A DNA stretch of 64,000 nt from Sandaracinus amylolyticus (lineage in GTDB: Bacteria > Myxococcota_A > Polyangia > Polyangiales > Sandaracinaceae): the NCBI RefSeq assembly GCF_021631985.1, contig NZ_CP070225.1, forward strand, positions 9,300,001 through 9,364,000, in the 5' to 3' direction. A program made the position numbers and the translations under genes. The notes below the pieces were generated by a model, which did not search any database, was not told the origin of the DNA, and worked only from the letters and a program-made list of their open reading frames with translations. This document shows positions 23,311-30,958 of the stretch, in pieces. Each line of letters begins with the position of its first letter. The stretch's first letter is position 1.

Positions 23311-24144
23311 GTGTCCGACCCCTACGCCCCGATCCAAGGCATCTCGCTCGAACGCTACGCGGAGCTCGGCGCCGACCTCGACGGCATCACCGACGAGCAG
23401 GCGCAGGTCGCGAAGGTCGCGCAGCTCGGCGTGAGCGCGGCCGACTGGACCGCGGCCAAGAGCGGCTGGACCGCGCGCATGCAGGACATGAGTCTGATGG
23501 GCGCGGTCGCGACGAAGTACATGGCGCTCTACAACCAGGCGCTCGCGAAGAAGACCGGCGTCGCGAAGGTCTCGTTCGAAGACTGGTGCGCGATGAGCGC
23601 GGCGATCGCGGTGTTCGGCTACGAGGCCGCGATGAAGCACTTCGGGGTCACGCAGGGCGAGTGGACGACGATCAGCGCGCACTGGCAGAGCGAGCTGAGC
23701 CGCGATCCGATGAACCTCGCGATGAAGCGCAACACGCTGCAGGAGCAGGAGACGCAGCGGCTGCGCGCGGGTGGTCAGCCGAGGGCGGTCGTCGTGGAGC
23801 GCGGCCCCGCGGGCGCGCCGGCGGCGGGCGGCGCGGCGGCGTTCGATCCCAACGCGCACGCGGCGATGCAGATGAACGCCGCGGCCCAGCACAACCAGCA
23901 GTACTTCGCGCAGGCCGCGGCGGTGATGAACCAGGGCGCGGTGCAGGCCGCGGTGCAGATGGCGAGCGGCATGGCGCAGCTCGGCGGCGGCAGCGGCCTC
24001 ATCGTCGGCGCCGCGGTGAAGGTGCAGTGGTCCGACGGGAACAAGTACCCCGGGACGATCATGCAGATCGCGCAGGGCCAGTCGCAGATCGTGTTCTCCG
24101 ACGGCCGCACGATGTGGATCGGCAACCAGTACCTCAGCCTCTGA
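23311..24144 (+). CDS. DUF6620-like protein with C-terminal Tudor-like SH3 barrel
   Basis: 277 residues from a GTG start with AAAGGAG upstream. The N-terminus SDPYAPIQGISLERYAELG leads to a helical repeat (VAKVAQLGVSAADWTAAKSG, AMKHFGVTQGEWTTISAHW), a pattern seen in DUF6620-type proteins. A long Ala/Gln-rich helix follows (AAAVMNQGAVQAAVQMA). The last ~45 residues (VGAAVKVQWSDGNKYPGTIM, IVFSDGRTMWIGNQYL) look like a Tudor/Agenet SH3-like barrel. It is cytoplasmic. Followed 7 bp later by the zinc-ribbon membrane protein, probably one operon. Confidence 0.75.
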   Translation: MSDPYAPIQGISLERYAELGADLDGITDEQAQVAKVAQLGVSAADWTAAKSGWTARMQDMSLMGAVATKYMALYNQALAKKTGVAKVSFEDWCAMSAAIAVFGYEAAMKHFGVTQGEWTTISAHWQSELSRDPMNLAMKRNTLQEQETQRLRAGGQPRAVVVERGPAGAPAAGGAAAFDPNAHAAMQMNAAAQHNQQYFAQAAAVMNQGAVQAAVQMASGMAQLGGGSGLIVGAAVKVQWSDGNKYPGTIMQIAQGQSQIVFSDGRTMWIGNQYLSL

Positions 24145-24151
24145 GCGCCGC

Positions 24152-24541
24152 GTGTACCAAGTCGTCCAGAAGTGCCAGGGCTGTGGCGCCGGGCTCACGC
24201 TCGACGACATGCGCAAGACGCAGTGCCCGTACTGCCAGGTCGTCTATCCGCATCACTCGCAGGCCGCGCAACACGCGCAGGTCGCGGGCATGATGATGAA
24301 CCAGATGATCGCGCAGGCGGGCTACGCGCAGAACCCGTACGCGCCGCCGCCGCTCGGAGGAGGACCGCCGGGCGGGCCGCCCCCGGCGGTCGTCGCGCAG
24401 GCCTACGGTGATCCCTCGGCGATCGTCGCGAAGCAGATGGGGCGAGGCATCGCGATCACGATGATCGTGTCGACGCTCGTGGTGCTCGGGATGATCGCTG
24501 CGGGCGTCGCGGTCGCGCTCGCGTTCCTGTTGTTGCGCTAG
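24152..24541 (+). CDS. Zinc-ribbon membrane protein
   Basis: 129 residues, GTG start. Two CxxC knuckles near the N-terminus (KCQGCGAG and QCPYCQVV, with a downstream His pair) form a zinc ribbon. A Pro/Gly/Met-rich linker follows, then one C-terminal membrane helix (ITMIVSTLVVLGMIAAGVAV). Such proteins often act as small membrane-tethered adaptors. It is coupled to the preceding DUF6620-like gene. The C-terminus is at the membrane, so the zinc ribbon is likely cytoplasmic. Confidence 0.75.
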   Translation: MYQVVQKCQGCGAGLTLDDMRKTQCPYCQVVYPHHSQAAQHAQVAGMMMNQMIAQAGYAQNPYAPPPLGGGPPGGPPPAVVAQAYGDPSAIVAKQMGRGIAITMIVSTLVVLGMIAAGVAVALAFLLLR

Positions 24542-24557
24542 GGCGCCCGGGTGCGTC

Positions 24558-24999
24558 GTGCGCGGCCTCGGTCCACTCGCGATGCTCACTGCGTTCGCGA
24601 CCTCGTCTGGCTGCGGGTCACCAGCGGATTCGTCCGACGACTCCACATTTGCGGCGCGCGCTGCGGAGCTCGATCGCGCGCGAGCCCAGGCACCGGGCGC
24701 TCGCGCACATCACGCGTGAGATCGACGAGCTCTGCCCGGACACGTACTGCGAGCGCGGTGTCGTCTACCACTTCGACGCGATCACCTGCGTACCGCGGAC
24801 GTGCACGGTCGCGTTTCGCGCGTTGCAGTTCGGCGATCGCGACGAAGAGCTCTGGTCGGAAGGTCGCGTCGAGGTGAGCGGCTGGACCGAGGTCATCGAC
24901 GTGCGCGCGTCCCATGACTTCGGCGTCAGTGAGTCGTTCTCGATCGCGCTCGGCGACGCGCTCACGCGTTGGGAATCCGAGCACGCCCGGCGGCGCTGA
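24558..24999 (+). pseudogene. Frameshifted lipoprotein gene
   Basis: Two abutting frames look like parts of one gene. Frame 1 starts at a GTG at 24558 and reads MRGLGPLAMLTAFATSSGCG, a signal with lipobox, then SPADSSDDSTFAARAAELDR, and hits TGA at 24717-24719. The next frame (+1) is open over the same region and continues with HITREIDELCPDTYCERG to 24999. The second part alone has no good start. The join would need one base removed within roughly 24650-24716. Paired Cys suggest a secreted Cys-rich domain. A sequencing error could also explain it. Confidence 0.5.
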
Positions 25000-25019
25000 C
25001 ACCGGCCAAGAACGAGAAC

Positions 25020-25050
25020 GAGCGCCGATCCCTCGCGGGGATCGGCGCTC
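25020..25050. terminator. Bidirectional hairpin terminator
   Basis: GAGCGCCGATCCC / GGGATCGGCGCTC, a perfect 13-bp stem with a 5-nt loop, between two convergent gene ends (24999 on plus and 25074 on minus). Suits a terminator for both strands. Confidence 0.8.
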
Positions 25051-25073
25051 GCCATGTCGCTCGGTCTCGTCGT

Positions 25074-26951
25074 TCAGCGCGTCGTGACGCTCATCGACCA
25101 GCGATCGAGCGTGCCCACGTCGTTGCGCGCACCGTCGACCACGGTGAGGCGCCACGTGCCGGTCACGCTCTCGCCGACGAAGCCCTCGACCGCGAACGTG
25201 CGCTCGAAGCTGCCCGCGTCGATCGACGCCTCGCGCAGCAGCACGAACTCACGACCGCCGACGCGCGAGAGGCGCACCGTGAGGTCCATCGGGAACTCGT
25301 GCGTGATGCCGACCGTCACGCTCATGCGCGAGATCGTCCCGGCGTCGCTCACCACGATGTCGCTGGTCACGCCCGCGGTGCTGTCGTCGGGGATCGCCGC
25401 GCTCGGCGTCGCCGAGTGCTCGCGCGTCTGCTCGGTGCCGCCGCAGCTCGCGCCCTCGCAGCGCGTGATCGCGAGGCTCCACGAATTCAGCGTGCCCGCG
25501 TCGGCGTTCGCGGTGTCGACCACCACGAGGCGCCACGTGCCCGCCGCATCGACGCCGTTGAAGTCGGCGACGCTGAACGTCTGCTGCACGTGGTCGTCCG
25601 CGCCGCCCGCACGATCGAGCAGCGTGACCACGCGGCCGTCGCGCTCGAGGCGCACCTGCAGATCGCCGCGGTACGGGTGCGCGATGTCGACGGTCACCGC
25701 GAGGGAGCTGATCGCGCCCGCCTCGGCCACCACGATCTCGCTGCTCACGCCCGCCGGGGTGTTGTCGGGGATCGCGACCATCGGCGTCGCGCTGTGCGTC
25801 GTCTCGCTCGTGCTGTCCATGCACGCACGATCGCTCGCGCAGTCGCTGTCCTCGCAGTCGATCGCGCCGTCGCGATCGTCGTCGCTCGTGTTGTTGCAGG
25901 TCTCGGGAGGCAGGCGGACCGTGGGCAGCGCGCTCACGTACGCGGTGAGGTACTGCTCGACGTAGCGGAACGAGATCCAGCCGTAGCCGTCGGGCTGAGT
26001 GCCCTCGGTGCCGAAGCGCGTGGCGCCCCACGAGTTCTTGAACATGAAGAAGCCGCGCTCCATCACCGGGCGGCCCATCGCGTCGACGACCGGATTGCCC
26101 TCGCCGTCGAGGCGCTGCACTTCCATCTCCGAGTCCCAGCCGACCAGCAGGAACGCGTGACCGGCGGGGCGCATGCGCGAGTCCGCGATGTCCGCGTCGT
26201 TCGGCGACATCACGATGCCGCGGCGCGAGTTCTCGCCGTTCGTCGGCAGCATCGAGCCGCCGTGGTTCCACGCCTGGTAGAAGAAGTCGCCGCCGACCAC
26301 GACCGGCGTGCGCTTGGTGACCATGTGGCCCTGGAGGCTGCGCGCCGTGCTGCGGATCCAACGACCTGCGGGCAGGTGGAAGCGCATGCCCTCGCGCGCG
26401 GCGGCGGGCGGCTCGCCGTTGGTCCAGCAGCGCACGGGACGGCCCTCACCGGTGCACGCGGGGTCCTGCGTGGTGCTCCAGCCGCGCGACTCGTAGGGCC
26501 AGAGGCTCTCTTCCACGATGCCGAAGCGGTTGATCGCCTCGAGGTTGCGCTGCGCGCTCGAGCCGTCGGTGTTGGTGAACGCGCCGACCTCGGTCTTCAC
26601 CGACCACTGCAGGTACTGCTCGCTGAAGTCGGGGCTCGTGATCGTGCCCTCGCTGATGTAGAGCGACTCCATCAGCGCCGCGGTCGCGAAGATCGAGCAC
26701 ACGCCGCGGCTGCCCTGGTTGCGCACCGGCGTCTGCGTCTCGAGCAGATCGAAGCGCGCGGGATAGACCTCGTCGGCCTTGCTCTCGTCGGGCAGCTCGG
26801 CGTTCGGCGGGACGCCGTCGACGAGGGGCGAGAGCTCGGAGACCGGCGCCTCGTCGAAGGTGAGCGGGAGGTCGTCGTCGGGGCTGTTCGCGCAGCCGGC
26901 GAGCGCGACCAGCGACGCGAGGAGGAATGGGCGGCGATTCGTGAGCGACAT
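25074..26951 (-). CDS. Papain-family (C1A) cysteine protease lipoprotein with two P/Homo B domains
   Basis: 625 residues. Lipoprotein signal (LLASLVALAGC). The catalytic domain has the papain Gln and Cys in TPVRNQGSRGVCSIFATAAL, the His in GHAFLLVGWD and the Asn in FKNSWG. The C-terminal ~270 residues hold two tandem proprotein-convertase P-domains, each starting HSATP-x-AIPD and containing VTVxIxHxxxxDLxVRL and GTWRLxVVD. A Cys/Asp-rich linker (CNNTSDDDRDGAIDCEDSDC) joins them. It is probably a surface or secreted protease for predation or scavenging. P-domains stabilise and target such enzymes. Divergent from the PH-like membrane protein. Confidence 0.88.
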   Translation of the reverse strand: MSLTNRRPFLLASLVALAGCANSPDDDLPLTFDEAPVSELSPLVDGVPPNAELPDESKADEVYPARFDLLETQTPVRNQGSRGVCSIFATAALMESLYISEGTITSPDFSEQYLQWSVKTEVGAFTNTDGSSAQRNLEAINRFGIVEESLWPYESRGWSTTQDPACTGEGRPVRCWTNGEPPAAAREGMRFHLPAGRWIRSTARSLQGHMVTKRTPVVVGGDFFYQAWNHGGSMLPTNGENSRRGIVMSPNDADIADSRMRPAGHAFLLVGWDSEMEVQRLDGEGNPVVDAMGRPVMERGFFMFKNSWGATRFGTEGTQPDGYGWISFRYVEQYLTAYVSALPTVRLPPETCNNTSDDDRDGAIDCEDSDCASDRACMDSTSETTHSATPMVAIPDNTPAGVSSEIVVAEAGAISSLAVTVDIAHPYRGDLQVRLERDGRVVTLLDRAGGADDHVQQTFSVADFNGVDAAGTWRLVVVDTANADAGTLNSWSLAITRCEGASCGGTEQTREHSATPSAAIPDDSTAGVTSDIVVSDAGTISRMSVTVGITHEFPMDLTVRLSRVGGREFVLLREASIDAGSFERTFAVEGFVGESVTGTWRLTVVDGARNDVGTLDRWSMSVTTR

Positions 26952-27104
26952 GCGAGGCGGCCGATTACAGATCCCGTGCCGCATGTGGGATAGACGAATT
27001 GCCGAAGAAAATCGTGGTGACGCGGCGCGTCGAGGCTGGGGTCGGGCGTCGCCACACCCCAGCCCACCTGGCGTCTGGGGAAGCCATGGCGAGGGCTTCG
27101 TGCT

Positions 27105-28367
27105 GTGATTCGGCGCGTGGTGAGCCCCCTGCCTCCCTCGCGGCTGACGAGCCCACGCAAGCCGGCGTCGTGGACACCCGTCGTTGCCTTCTTGATCGCG
27201 TCCGGATTGCTCGCGCTGGTAGCACCGTCCTGGTGGCCCGCTTGGGTCGTGATGGCGGTGACGCCGATCCTGATCGCGTCGTGGACCGAGCACGCGCGAT
27301 GGATCGAGATCGATCGCGGAGGCGTGCGCTACGCGACGTTCTTCGGCGCGCGGTTCATCGCGTGGGACGCGATCGCGTCGATCGAGCGCGCCCGCGCGAG
27401 GCGGCTCGTCGTCCTCCGATCGCGCGCGCGCCGGGGCTCGCTGCTCGAGCTGAACGTCGAGCTCTACGGGGCGCGCCTCTTCGACGTGCTGCGCGAGAAC
27501 GCGCCGGTCGGCGTGTACCAGCTGCGCGCGGACGACGAGCGCGCGCTCGTATCGGGCGTGCGCTCGCAGGATCGCGAGCGGGCGCGCGCGCGGGTCATGA
27601 TGAAGCGCGAGCCGCGCGCGTCGTATCGCGGCATCGAGCGCGCGCGCTCGACCTTCTCGCTGCGGAGGCCGTTCGGGCCCGAGCGCCGCGCGTTCCGTCG
27701 CGCGTTCGTCGTGTCGATGGGCTTCGGCCTCTCGACGATGTACGTGGCGTGGCTGATCACGACCGCGCAGCTCGCGCTCGCGATGCTGGTGCTGCTCGGC
27801 GCGATCGCGCTCGCTGCGTTCCTGCTGAGTCGTTTCCTCGGCATCGCGATCGGCCTGCGTGCGCTGCGCCGGAGGCTGATCGATCGCCTCGGCCCCGAGG
27901 TCGAGCTCGATCCCCGGGGGATGCTGATCTCGCGCGATCGCCGCACCCGCGTGCGACAGCTCCCGAGCGATCTCGACGATCGCCTGATCGGTCTGCACCT
28001 GCACGTCGAGACGCTCGGCGACGACGGGCTGATCGAGAGCTCGGCGATCGTGCTCGGCCTCGATCTCGGCCTGCCCGCGGATGCGCGTCCGTGGACGCTG
28101 CGCGAGACCGCGCGCGTGCGTGGCCACGCGCTCTCGTCGCTCGACGACGACACCTGGCCCGTCGAGCCGCGCCTCCTGCGCACCGATCGGCGACCCCTCG
28201 CGACGCTCGTGATCGAGCATGGCCCCGACGGCGCGATCCTCAGTCGGTTCGGCGGCGGCGAGCGCCCGCTCGGCGACACGTTCCACGAGGACGCCGACGC
28301 GGCGCGACGCCAGGCCGCGCACGAGACCGAGCACTTCGAGTGGCACGACACGATGGAGGGGAGATGA
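27105..28367 (+). CDS. Membrane protein with PH-like segment, function unknown
   Basis: 420 residues, GTG start. Two hydrophobic segments near the N-terminus (VVAFLIASGLLALVAPSWWP, VVMAVTPILIASW) precede a PH-like strand pattern (WIEIDRGGVRYATFFGARFIAWDAIASIE). A second hydrophobic pair lies near residues 205-250 (VSMGFGLSTMYVAWLITTA, LALAMLVLLGAIALAAFLL). The C-terminal ~130 residues are charged and soluble. The layout recalls bacterial PH-domain membrane proteins with duplicated modules. Its stop overlaps the next tiny ORF by ATGA. Confidence 0.65.
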   Translation: MIRRVVSPLPPSRLTSPRKPASWTPVVAFLIASGLLALVAPSWWPAWVVMAVTPILIASWTEHARWIEIDRGGVRYATFFGARFIAWDAIASIERARARRLVVLRSRARRGSLLELNVELYGARLFDVLRENAPVGVYQLRADDERALVSGVRSQDRERARARVMMKREPRASYRGIERARSTFSLRRPFGPERRAFRRAFVVSMGFGLSTMYVAWLITTAQLALAMLVLLGAIALAAFLLSRFLGIAIGLRALRRRLIDRLGPEVELDPRGMLISRDRRTRVRQLPSDLDDRLIGLHLHVETLGDDGLIESSAIVLGLDLGLPADARPWTLRETARVRGHALSSLDDDTWPVEPRLLRTDRRPLATLVIEHGPDGAILSRFGGGERPLGDTFHEDADAARRQAAHETEHFEWHDTMEGR

Positions 28368-28438
28368 GGGGCGCGCTCTTGCTCGCGGTCGCGCTCGTCT
28401 GTTGGGCGGGGCAATCGGGATCGGACACCACGTCTTGA
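28364..28438 (+). pseudogene. Truncated signal-peptide gene stub at island edge
   Basis: Starts with ATG overlapping the previous stop (ATGA), as an operon gene would, and encodes MRGALLLAVALVCWAG, a good signal peptide core, then stops after 24 codons. Just past it the base composition drops. I read it as the 5' end of an operon gene cut by an insertion near 28410-28440. Confidence 0.45.
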
Positions 28439-28490
28439 CCGCCGCTATGTTCTCCTCGCCCTAATGCCGGGTACTCTTGGGTAGACTGCG

Positions 28491-29456
28491 ATGGTGGTTC
28501 ACCACAGGCATCTAATCTTGCGCGATGTCGGAAGGCCGGAGCCGCACCCGCTAGATTGCGACTGGCGATTTACCCCAGACACCACGCAGATGCTCGCCCA
28601 CCGGCTGCATCGCACGAGGTGTGTACTGGCTGGCGCGCCCACCGTTGCAGCGGCTCTCGTCGAGCAAGGAGACGCAGTCACGCTTGTTGAGCGGCAGCCT
28701 GGGCTCGCGCTCCCGCAGGCAACCGTCGACATCGAAGTAGCACCGGCGACCGGCGAGACCTTTGAAGCCGCATTCGCCGATCCGCCCTGGTACCCGACAG
28801 AGTACGAGCGCTGGATCACGTGGGTCGCGCAGCACATCCCGCGTGGAGGAAGGATCTACGCGTCGCTCTGGCCCGAAGACACGAGGCCGTCTGCAGCTGC
28901 GGAGAGGCACACGTTGCTTTCCGCTCTAGCCCGGTGGGCGACGGTTCGAGTCGATGCAGCGCAGCTTGAGTATCAAGTCCCTCCGTTCGAGAAGGTTGCG
29001 AGGAGTCTGCAGCTCATAGAGGACGCGGATCGACCGTGGCGGCGCGGAGACCTAGTCGAGTTGGTAGTAGAGGAACGACCGTCGCTCGCGCCACCGCTCG
29101 TCCGACGCGAAGCGTGGCGGCGTTTCGTTTGGAACGAGTATCAGCTCGCACTGCGTGTGCGGCCCGCGCAGCCTGGCCCCTTCTCGATCGCTCCGGTGCC
29201 CGGGGCCCGGTCCTGGCGATGGCCGTCTGTCAGCCGGCGCGCGCCGAACCGAGATCGCATCGACCTTTGGAGTTCGCGCAACGAGGTCGCCGTGATCATG
29301 GGTGCTGCGGATGTGGGGGACGCGCTCGCTGCGTTCTCAGATTCGTCCGGCACCAACACGGCAATGCTGCCAGCCGGTCTGGCCGCGGTCTTACACGACT
29401 GGGAACTCCCACGACCACCATTCACACGGGTACTACAGTGGACTCACCTCGCCTAG
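28491..29456 (+). CDS. Methyltransferase-like protein with DPPW motif (island gene 1)
   Basis: 321 residues. A glycine-rich segment CVLAGAPTVAAALVEQGDAV (44-63) ending in an acidic strand LVERQP looks like SAM-binding motif I. DPPW at 97-100 (FADPPWYPTEYERW) is the catalytic motif of N6-adenine and related methyltransferases. The C-terminal half is less conserved. I recognise the fold but not the target; a DNA, RNA or nucleotide target is possible. Base composition and codon use differ from flanking genes. Overlaps the downstream phosphoesterase by 19 bp, so the two are co-translated. Confidence 0.7.
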   Translation: MVVHHRHLILRDVGRPEPHPLDCDWRFTPDTTQMLAHRLHRTRCVLAGAPTVAAALVEQGDAVTLVERQPGLALPQATVDIEVAPATGETFEAAFADPPWYPTEYERWITWVAQHIPRGGRIYASLWPEDTRPSAAAERHTLLSALARWATVRVDAAQLEYQVPPFEKVARSLQLIEDADRPWRRGDLVELVVEERPSLAPPLVRREAWRRFVWNEYQLALRVRPAQPGPFSIAPVPGARSWRWPSVSRRAPNRDRIDLWSSRNEVAVIMGAADVGDALAAFSDSSGTNTAMLPAGLAAVLHDWELPRPPFTRVLQWTHLA

Positions 29457-30904
29457 TGCTTCGGTTTCGTGACTCGACCCCCGGCGTCGACACGATCGTG
29501 GAGCACCGCAAGCTGATCGACAACCAGGGAGCCGTCTGGTGGGGCTGGTGGCGGAAGAACTTCGAGCCAGAGCACACCGGTCTGTTCGAGCGGCTGGAGA
29601 ACGGTGGTAGTGGGCGCATCCTGATCGTTGATCGCGCGACCAGCAGGGCGTTCCGCGCGCGCTTTCTTCAAGTTCGCACGTCGTCATCAACGGTGGATGA
29701 TGTGCGCGTGCCGGCATACTACCGATCGCAGAAAGATCGAGTCGCCGCCTGGTTTCTGCTGGCGTCCATTGAGGACACTCCATTCGACCGAGAGCTGGGA
29801 GAACGACTCGGCGAGACAACACTGCTTCCGCTCGACGTGTCTGAAGCCAGCGCTACGCCGAGCACGCGTGTGAGCTTGCGGCCGCGAAGTTTGGGCCGCT
29901 CGCATATTCTGCACCTTTCGGATCTCCACTTCGGCGCGGACTATGCGTTTCTTCCACGCGGAGAGACGTCGGGTATCGGCGACCTTCGACGTACTCTCAC
30001 GAACTGCATCGTGGAGGATCTGAGTCGTCTGAATCGCAGAAACGATATCGGTCTCGTTATCGTGACCGGCGACTTTACGACACGCGGTGACTGGACCGAC
30101 AAGACTCGCGGCCAAATTCTCAGCGAGATGGCTGATCTTCTCAATGCCCTGGGGCTGCAGAAAGAAGATCTCATCGCGCTCCCCGGAAACCACGACATCG
30201 TACGCTATCGAGACGGGGCCACGGTCGACGTCGCCAAGATGGCAGTGTCGAGCCAGACCGACTCTCAGCACGAACGCGAGTTCCGGATGTTCCTCCAGCT
30301 ACTGACGGGGCGAGATATCCAGAATCCGCTGAACTACAGCCAGACGTCGATTCTCTCCGGCATCGCAGTTACCGTTTGTGCGTTGAACTCGTGCTCGATT
30401 ACCAGCACGCAATGGACCGAGTACGGATACGTCGGTACGGGCGGCTTAGACGCTCTGAGCGTCGATCCTCCGCACGCAACTGACATCGTGGCCACTCTTA
30501 AGATAATGGCACTCCACCATCATCTTCTTCCGGTCGCGGCCGTCGAAGCGCCGCGTGCGAATGGTGTTTCGCTCACCCTGAATGCGGTCGAGCTTCTGGA
30601 CAAAGCACTCGAGACCGGCGTTCAGCTCGTGATCCACGGACATCAGCATCAGGCGCGTGTATCGTCCTATGGGGTCCTTCCGATGGGCGATACGCCCGCA
30701 CGCGAGCCGCTCGTGATCGTATCGGGTGGCAGTTCGGGAGCCGCGGCTCCGCGTCTTCCCGGCGCTGAGCGCAACACGTACTCACTAATCGGCCTCGACA
30801 CCAAGGGCGTGCATCTGTGGATCCGTGAACTGCGCCCGGACGCCAAGCCGGGCGCGACGCTTTTCAATGCACCGGTGCCGCTAGTACCGGGACGAGCGAC
30901 CTGA
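29438..30904 (+). CDS. Metallophosphoesterase with N-terminal Trp-rich domain (island gene 2)
   Basis: 488 residues from a GTG start. Residues 1-150 carry a Trp-rich motif (LIDNQGAVWWGWWRK, 27-41) and read like an EVE/PUA-type or related substrate-recognition domain, uncertain. Residues ~155-440 are a calcineurin-like phosphoesterase: LSDLHFG (DxH, 162-164), VTGDF (GD, 211-212), PGNHD (250-253), HHH (360-362) and GHQHQ (401-405) supply all metal ligands. Such enzymes cut phosphodiesters or phosphoesters. Unlike neighbours it uses A/T-ending codons and even a TTA codon (near 30447). It is translationally linked to the DPPW gene, and both lie in one low-GC island. Confidence 0.82.
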   Translation: MDSPRLVLRFRDSTPGVDTIVEHRKLIDNQGAVWWGWWRKNFEPEHTGLFERLENGGSGRILIVDRATSRAFRARFLQVRTSSSTVDDVRVPAYYRSQKDRVAAWFLLASIEDTPFDRELGERLGETTLLPLDVSEASATPSTRVSLRPRSLGRSHILHLSDLHFGADYAFLPRGETSGIGDLRRTLTNCIVEDLSRLNRRNDIGLVIVTGDFTTRGDWTDKTRGQILSEMADLLNALGLQKEDLIALPGNHDIVRYRDGATVDVAKMAVSSQTDSQHEREFRMFLQLLTGRDIQNPLNYSQTSILSGIAVTVCALNSCSITSTQWTEYGYVGTGGLDALSVDPPHATDIVATLKIMALHHHLLPVAAVEAPRANGVSLTLNAVELLDKALETGVQLVIHGHQHQARVSSYGVLPMGDTPAREPLVIVSGGSSGAAAPRLPGAERNTYSLIGLDTKGVHLWIRELRPDAKPGATLFNAPVPLVPGRAT

Positions 30905-30958
30905 GGCGGGCGGATCCGTTCACCGCCGCGGCCGGGACGCCGAGTTCCGACGCAACCC

